From JAWLGW01 sp964569055 (lineage in GTDB: Bacteria > Planctomycetota > J058), in assembly GCA_964569055.1 (NCBI GenBank), contig CAZMSZ010000231.1:1-11919 (forward strand): 11,919 nucleotides of DNA. The letters run 5' to 3'. The position numbers and the translations under genes are program-made. The notes beneath the pieces are model-generated. The model worked only from the letters and a program-made list of their open reading frames with translations. It had not been told where the DNA came from and ran no database searches. Positions 8,202 through 11,919 of this stretch are shown piece after piece (positions within the stretch are counted from its first letter, which is position 1; every line of letters begins with the position of its first letter).

Positions 8202-9314
8202 ATGCACCACCGCGAGACGAACCCCCGCTCGTCCTGGCTGAAGCCCGCCGCCGCCCTGACGGTGCTGCTCGCCGTCGCGCCCGCGGCCGCGCAGGGGCGG
8301 CGCGACAAGGACGACGACGGGCCCCAAGGCGGCCCGAGCGCCAAGGCGACCTTGATCCTGGTCGGGGACAAGGAGATCACCGACGTCGAGGTCCGCGAGG
8401 AGAAGTTCGCGCAGATCCGCTATCGCCGGAGGGGCCGCCGGATCGAGGACATCCCGGGCGAGCAGGTGCTCGCGATCCGCTGGGAGGAGGCGCCGGGCAC
8501 GTTCACCAGCGGGTTGAGCCAGCTGCGCGCCAACCTGTTCGACAAGGCGGTCACCAGCTTCACCAGCGCGCGCAACACCGCGCCCGAGGGCTCGTGGCTG
8601 TGGTTCCACGCCACCTACCAGCTCGGCGAGGCGCAGCTCGGGGTCGGGGCCTACGCCGACGCGGCGGCCGAGTTCAAGCGCCTGCTCGACAAGGACAAGG
8701 ACCACTGGCTGGCGCCGGCCGCGATCTACGGCCTCGGGCAGGCGCAGGCCGGGCAGAAGCAGCCGGGCGACGCGATCAAGACCTTCGAGCGGCTCGACGA
8801 GGGCTTCGGCGAGCTGTGGGCGGCCAAGGCCCGGCTCGGCATGGGCGACGCCGCGCTCGCGGGCGGAAAGCTCATGGACGCGGTCAAGCACTACAACTTC
8901 GCCAAGGACCGGGGCGGGGTGCGCTACCCCGACCTGGCGCGAGCCGCCACCGTGGGGATCGGCAAGGCCTACGTGGCCGACAAGAAGTTCGACCGCGCGA
9001 TCGAGATGTTCGACCGGATCCTCGCCACCCCCGGCGCGGCGCCCGACGTGGCGGGCGGCGCCTGGGTCGGCAAGGGCGATTGCCAGCTCGCGGCCGCCGA
9101 GGACGCGGACGGCGACAAGAACAAGCTCAAGGAGGCGCTGATCTCCTACCAGACCTGCGTGGTGCGCTACGCGGGGACCACGGCCTACCCCAAGGCGCTC
9201 TACCAGTCGGCCGAGCTCTATCAGCGGCTCGGGCTCGACAAGCTCGCTGACGCGATGCGCAAGGAGCTCCGGAGCCGTTGCCCGAGCAGCCCCTGGACTG
9301 GCAAGCTGAAGTAA
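8202..9314 (+). CDS. Second exported TPR protein with the same N-terminal beta module
   Basis: A 370-aa protein, probably periplasmic. Residues 1-30 are a signal peptide with a basic N-terminus and cleavage after PAAA. A charged Asp/Gly-rich linker follows. Residues 50-94 form a beta module (LILVGDKEIT... to ...LAIRW) that parallels residues 25-67 of the preceding protein. From about residue 100 to 355 there are five or six TPR-like helical pairs with recurring pattern A..GLG.A....G....A...F. It lies 10 nt after the large TPR gene and 111 nt before the channel gene. The shared architecture suggests the two are ancient paralogues of unequal length that may bind each other or the same motor. 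There is no enzymatic motif. The TPR call is firm; the partner is inferred. Confidence 0.87.
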   Translation: MHHRETNPRSSWLKPAAALTVLLAVAPAAAQGRRDKDDDGPQGGPSAKATLILVGDKEITDVEVREEKFAQIRYRRRGRRIEDIPGEQVLAIRWEEAPGTFTSGLSQLRANLFDKAVTSFTSARNTAPEGSWLWFHATYQLGEAQLGVGAYADAAAEFKRLLDKDKDHWLAPAAIYGLGQAQAGQKQPGDAIKTFERLDEGFGELWAAKARLGMGDAALAGGKLMDAVKHYNFAKDRGGVRYPDLARAATVGIGKAYVADKKFDRAIEMFDRILATPGAAPDVAGGAWVGKGDCQLAAAEDADGDKNKLKEALISYQTCVVRYAGTTAYPKALYQSAELYQRLGLDKLADAMRKELRSRCPSSPWTGKLK

Positions 9315-9383
9315 CCCGAGGATTGGACCTTACACCCTGGTGACCGCTCGCCCCGCGCGGACCGATACAACCGATCGCACACG

Positions 9384-9407
9384 CCGACGGTCCCGCGGGG
9401 TCGTCGG
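9384..9407 (+). other. Hairpin abutting the ribosome site of the channel gene
   Basis: CCGACG at 9384-9389 pairs with CGTCGG at 9402-9407. The stem continues inward through two G-U pairs and two C-G pairs to a 4-nt loop, about 10 bp in all. Its 3' arm shares the first two G residues of the ribosome site GGGAAGGAG (9406-9414). No T run follows. It could limit or protect translation initiation of the channel gene or mark an RNA processing site. Confidence 0.45.
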
Positions 9408-9414
9408 GAAGGAG
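9406..9414 (+). promoter_or_regulatory. Strong ribosome site supporting a GTG start
   Basis: GGGAAGGAG lies 11 nt before the GTG at 9426. It supports the GTG start, which gives a full signal peptide, over the internal ATG at 9540, where the purine tract GGGGAGGG is only 1 nt from the ATG. Confidence 0.6.
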
Positions 9415-9425
9415 CACCGAAGCTC

Positions 9426-10148
9426 GTGAAGCTCGCAGGACGCACCGTTGGGATCATCTCGCTCGCCCTGTTGCTCGTCGCCCTCGGGGCCGACGGAGCC
9501 TTCGCCCAGGACGCCGCCCCGCCCGCCGGCGGGGAGGGCATGAGCGCCATTCAGTTCATTCAGTACGGCGGGACGATCGGCTACATGATCATCCTCTGCT
9601 CGGTGATCGGCATGGGCATGTCGATCGAGCGGGCGATCGGGCTCAAGCGCGACAACATCGTGCCGCCCGACGTGCTCGCCGAGCTCGAGCGCCTGTTCGA
9701 CGAGGAGGAGTACGAGGAGGCGATGGCGGTGTGCGAGGGGCAGCCCTGCTTCCTCACCAACGTGATCGCGGCCGGCCTCCCCAAGATCGGCACCAGCTAC
9801 GACAACATCTCCGACGCCATGGGCGAGGTCGGCGACTTCGAGGCGACCAAGCTGCAGCAGTCGATCTCGTACATCAACTTCATCGTCACGATCTCCCCCA
9901 TGCTCGGCCTGCTCGGCACGGTGTGGGGAATGATCTTCGCGTTCCAGACGATCGCGACGTCGCCCACGCCGCCCACGCCGGCCCAGCTCGCCGGCGGTAT
10001 CCAGCAGGCCCTCGTGACCACCTGCCAGGGGATCTTCGTCGCGATCATGTTCGCGCCGGTCTACTTCTACTACCGCAACAAGGTCCAGCGGATCATCCTC
10101 GAGGTCGGCGCGATCACCGAGGAGCTGATGGAGCGGTTCAAGGAGTAG
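9426..10148 (+). CDS. exbB: MotA/TolQ/ExbB-family proton channel protein
   Basis: A 240-aa inner-membrane protein that should form the pentameric proton channel around ExbD dimers. Translation starts at GTG. Residues 1-27 look like a cleavable signal peptide (ending AFA before QD), absent from E. coli TolQ and ExbB, followed by an Ala/Pro/Gly-rich periplasmic stretch. Membrane segments lie near 51-67, 150-175 and 196-216, with a cytoplasmic domain between the first two, as in the family. The family signature PMLGLLGTVWGM is at 158-169, with T165 at the channel threonine position, and T198/T199 face it in the third segment. Aligning IQQALVTTCQG (192-202) with ExbB IAEALLATAIG puts Gln194 where E. 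coli ExbB has Glu176. It is 45 nt upstream of exbD-1. Whether it serves a Tol-, Ton- or Agl-type machine cannot be decided from sequence; the symbol denotes the family only. Confidence 0.92.
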   Translation: MKLAGRTVGIISLALLLVALGADGAFAQDAAPPAGGEGMSAIQFIQYGGTIGYMIILCSVIGMGMSIERAIGLKRDNIVPPDVLAELERLFDEEEYEEAMAVCEGQPCFLTNVIAAGLPKIGTSYDNISDAMGEVGDFEATKLQQSISYINFIVTISPMLGLLGTVWGMIFAFQTIATSPTPPTPAQLAGGIQQALVTTCQGIFVAIMFAPVYFYYRNKVQRIILEVGAITEELMERFKE

Positions 10149-10193
10149 CGGGCCCTTTCGCCGCAGACCCGCCCCCCGGGCGCAGGAGAGACC

Positions 10194-10700
10194 ATGGCGA
10201 GGAAGCGCCGCTACGAGGAAGAGCCGGAGCCCGAGATCGATCTCACCCCGATGATCGACATCGTGTTCAACCTGATCATCTTCTTCATGATCGTGTCCGA
10301 GCTGTCGAACCTCACCGTCGAGCAGCTCGAGCTCTCCTTCGCCGACCAGGCGATGGACCCGAAGAAGATGAAGATGGGCGCGACCGAGAAGGTGTTGCAG
10401 ATCAACATCCTCCCCGGCGGGCTGATCAAGGTGAAGGGCAACCCCTACACGGCGGACCCCAAGCAGAAGGATCGCTATCCCTGGCTGGCCGACTTCCTCG
10501 AGGTCGAGTCGGCCGGCTACGAGCGCGAGGAGCCCGACCCGAGCAACCCGCAGCTCGCGCCCTCGAAGATGCGCGTCAACATCCGCGCGGACAAGGAGGC
10601 GCCCTTCATGCGGGTCCAGCAGGTGTTCGATGCCTGCCAGCGGCACGGGATCTACAAGACGAGCTTGGCGGCGACCAAGGATAATCCCGACAAGGGTTGA
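10194..10700 (+). CDS. exbD: ExbD/TolR-family protein 1
   Basis: A 168-aa single-pass inner-membrane protein with a periplasmic C-terminal domain. A short acidic cytoplasmic tail leads into the membrane segment at about 20-40. DLTPMID places Asp22 at the position of the proton-carrying Asp25 of E. coli ExbD. The periplasmic domain ends in the family pattern VNIRAD (128-133) through GIYKTSLAA. An insertion between the two halves (about residues 83-127) makes it longer than E. coli ExbD (141 aa). AGGAG at 10184-10188 lies 5 nt before the ATG. It sits 45 nt after the channel gene and 12 nt before exbD-2, so the three are almost certainly cotranscribed. The conserved Asp suggests it is functional. 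Confidence 0.93.
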   Translation: MARKRRYEEEPEPEIDLTPMIDIVFNLIIFFMIVSELSNLTVEQLELSFADQAMDPKKMKMGATEKVLQINILPGGLIKVKGNPYTADPKQKDRYPWLADFLEVESAGYEREEPDPSNPQLAPSKMRVNIRADKEAPFMRVQQVFDACQRHGIYKTSLAATKDNPDKG

Positions 10701-10712
10701 CCGGAGCACAGC

Positions 10713-11246
10713 ATGGCCAGGCGGAAGTCCAAGGTCGAGGATACGGAAGAGGTCAAGCTCGACCTCACGCCGATGATCGACATCGTGTTCAACCTGCTGA
10801 TCTTCTTCATGACGGCCACCAAGTTCCGGACCGAGGAGGGCATGATCGAGTCCTTCCTCCCCAAGAACCGGGGCCAGGCCGCCGGCACGCCGCAGATCGA
10901 CCTCAACGACGTGCGGATCAAGCTGCTGTGGTACGACGGCGCCGGCCGACCGACCGACGCCGAGAAGGGCGGCCTGGTGGTGCTCAAGATCGGGGACGAG
11001 TCGTTCAACGCGCCCGGCGAGTTCGAGCAGTACCCGTACCCCGAGAACTCGCCCCTGTGGGCCAAGCTCCACGAGAAGCTCCTCGCCTTCAAGGCCGGCT
11101 ACAAGGGCAGCGGCGAGAAGGGCCTCCCCGTGATCATCGACGCGCGCAAGCAGGTCCCGACCAAGTTCGTGATCTCCGCCCTGAACGAGGTGGTGCGGGC
11201 CGGGATCAAGGACGTGACGTTCGCGGCGCCGGAGATCGCTTACTGA
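10713..11246 (+). CDS. exbD: ExbD/TolR-family protein 2
   Basis: A 177-aa single-pass inner-membrane protein of the same family. The membrane segment follows DLTPMID, with Asp23 as the proton-carrying residue, but after FF it differs from ExbD-1 (MTATKF in place of MIVSEL). The periplasmic domain is longer than usual, with an insert at about 75-125, and ends with IIDARKQV (141-148) and GIKDVTFAAPE, the expected family ending. GGAG at 10703-10706 lies 6 nt before the ATG. The divergence from ExbD-1 suggests a heteromeric pair, as in AglQ/AglS of Myxococcus. Its last codon and stop lie inside a 17-bp repeat that is found twice more downstream. Confidence 0.93.
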   Translation: MARRKSKVEDTEEVKLDLTPMIDIVFNLLIFFMTATKFRTEEGMIESFLPKNRGQAAGTPQIDLNDVRIKLLWYDGAGRPTDAEKGGLVVLKIGDESFNAPGEFEQYPYPENSPLWAKLHEKLLAFKAGYKGSGEKGLPVIIDARKQVPTKFVISALNEVVRAGIKDVTFAAPEIAY

Positions 11247-11328
11247 TTCCTCGGCGCTACTGATTCCTCGGCGCTGGTTTGATGTGGGGGCGCCAGTTGT
11301 CGTGTGGGGCGCGCCGAGGAATCAGTAA
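11240..11328. repeat. 17-bp repeat, two direct copies and one inverted copy, able to form a long hairpin
   Basis: TACTGATTCCTCGGCGC occurs at 11241-11257 and immediately again at 11258-11274. Its exact reverse complement is at 11311-11327. The second and third copies bound a 70-bp segment (11258-11327) shaped like a small element with perfect terminal inverted repeats and a 36-nt centre. Pairing the first copy with the third extends to 18 bp (11240-11257 with 11311-11328). The first copy contains the last sense codon and the TGA of exbD-2. There is no T run, so it could be a terminator aid, an mRNA-protecting hairpin or a miniature mobile element. Confidence 0.8.
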
Positions 11329-11330
11329 CG

Positions 11331-11740
11331 GGCTGTCGCTGGGGGGCGCCCTCCTTGCGAGGGGGCGACCGTGGTTTTGAGCTGTCGCTGGTGACTGCCA
11401 CTCCGCCGCGAGGGAGGGCGTGCTCGAGGCTGTCGCTCCTATGAGTCCGCCTCGGGTGGGGTGAGTTGGTTGGAGCTGTCGCTGGCGGGTGCCACGCCTC
11501 GGGTGGGGTGAGTGGTTGGAGCTGTCGCTGGCGGGGGCCACGCCGCGCGTGGGGTGAGTGGTTGGAGCTGTCGCTGGCGAGGGCCACGCCTCGGGTGGGG
11601 TGAGTTAGTTGGTTGGAGCTGTCGCTGGCGGGTGCCACGCCTCGCGTAGGGCGAGTTGGTTGGAGCTGTCGCTGGCCAGGGCCTCGCCTCGTCTCGGGTG
11701 AAGTTGGTTGGAGCTGTCGCTGGCGAGGGCCACGCCTCGG
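11331..11740. repeat. Tandem repeat array, about nine units of 46-51 bp
   Basis: The core CTGTCGCT occurs at 11333, 11382, 11430, 11476, 11522, 11568, 11619, 11666 and 11714, giving periods of 49, 48, 46, 46, 46, 51, 47 and 48 bp. Units 4 to 7 are the best conserved: GGTTGGAGCTGTCGCTGG, then GCG-rich sequence, GCCACGCCTCGGG, then TGGGGTGAGT. The first three units are degenerate. Each good unit can form a short GGCG/CGCC stem, and its GG runs could support two-layer G-quadruplexes on the + strand. Changes between units include insertions of a few bases, so it behaves like a minisatellite. Because the main period is not a multiple of three and the unit has no stop on the minus strand, long antisense frames arise there by construction. 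With the inverted repeat it fills the gap of 554 bases between exbD-2 and exbD-3. Confidence 0.85.
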
Positions 11741-11800
11741 CCTCAGCTCGCGCGGAACTTTCGCGCTGCACACGGGTGACTCGGGCATCCGGAGGTGCTC

Positions 11801-11919
11801 ATGGCGAGGCGCGGCGCGCGGGACGGTGGCGAGGCGGCGCAGGTCGACCTCACGCCCATGATCGACATCGTGTTCAACCTGATCGTGTTCTTCATGATCG
11901 TGTCGGAGCTCTCCAACCT
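11801..11919 (+). CDS. exbD: ExbD/TolR-family protein 3, N-terminal part (runs off the window)
   Basis: The ATG at 11801 follows GGAGGT (11791-11796) by 4 nt. The 39 complete codons read as a short Arg/Gly/Glu cytoplasmic tail followed by DLTPMID, with Asp22 at the proton-carrying position, and most of the membrane segment. From residue 16 to 40 it matches ExbD-1 at 24 of 25 positions (only I29 to V differs), so it is closer to ExbD-1 than to ExbD-2. About 8 of 74 bases differ there, mostly at third positions, which suggests an older duplication kept by selection. It lies 554 nt past exbD-2, behind the repeats, and may be cotranscribed or have its own promoter. The periplasmic domain is outside the window. 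Confidence 0.88.
   Translation, partial: MARRGARDGGEAAQVDLTPMIDIVFNLIVFFMIVSELSN

Noticed and set aside
3980..8380. 1466-aa open frame on the minus strand
   Set aside because: It mirrors the large TPR gene. The low-complexity composition and absence of motifs or a credible ribosome site mark it as a shadow.
9323..9369. Promoter between the second TPR gene and the channel gene
   Set aside because: TTGGAC at 9323 has no -10 at a proper distance, and GTGACC with GATACA (9340 and 9364) is a poor pair. Read-through from upstream is simpler.
11331..11740. CRISPR array
   Set aside because: The whole 46-51 bp unit repeats, with no unique spacers of constant length between identical short repeats, and no cas gene is present.
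11754..11760. ECF sigma -35 element GGAACTT upstream of exbD-3
   Set aside because: The heptamer matches the sigma-E type -35, but no convincing -10 lies at the right distance (near 11776-11783), so chance is as likely.
11240..11788. 182-aa minus-strand frame (and shorter ones) across the tandem array
   Set aside because: The unit lacks minus-strand stops and the period is mostly not a multiple of three, so the same peptides (ASDSSN, RQRQLQP, PATAPTN) cycle through all frames. No ribosome site or domain supports coding.

Overview
The window is GC-rich DNA, around 70% G+C by eye, with strong C/G preference at third codon positions. All real genes lie on the + strand. The gene set fits a Gram-negative bacterium: a lipidated secretin, exported TPR proteins, one MotA/TolQ/ExbB channel and three ExbD proteins. 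My best guess is a GC-rich Planctomycetota lineage, because a short beta module (lysine/glycine-rich 'LVLKDGS...' start, '...AIW' end) placed before TPRs looks typical of that phylum. Myxococcota is the main alternative. This is an impression from protein style, not a database result.

Layout. Bases 1-50 carry the probable tail of an upstream gene. Bases 75-1046 encode a membrane-anchored protein of unknown function with a fibronectin-III-like stretch. Bases 1047-1251 hold the best promoter in the window, an extended -10 promoter with a 17-bp palindrome in its spacer. Bases 1252-3915 encode a TPR-STN-secretin lipoprotein. Bases 3916-4156 form a hairpin-rich leader with a possible second promoter. 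Then come a 1344-aa exported TPR protein (4157-8191), a 370-aa exported TPR protein (8202-9314), a TolQ/ExbB-like channel (GTG start, 9426-10148), ExbD-1 (10194-10700) and ExbD-2 (10713-11246). Bases 11247-11800 do not look coding. They hold a 17-bp sequence in three copies (two direct, one inverted, the first overlapping the exbD-2 stop) and about nine copies of a 46-51 bp tandem repeat. A third exbD starts at 11801 and runs off the window.

How the genes may work together. TolQ/ExbB-ExbD complexes turn proton flow into mechanical work across the periplasm. Here one channel gene is followed by at least three ExbD genes and preceded by two large periplasmic TPR proteins and a lipidated secretin. 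No classical Tol-Pal partner (TolA, TolB, Pal), TonB or type II secretion ATPase is visible in the window. A proton-driven envelope machine linked to TPR scaffolds and an outer-membrane secretin is a reasonable but unproven hypothesis. The closest known parallel in layout is the Myxococcus Agl-Glt motility motor, which has one TolQ-like AglR, two ExbD-like proteins (AglQ, AglS) and TPR-containing Glt proteins.
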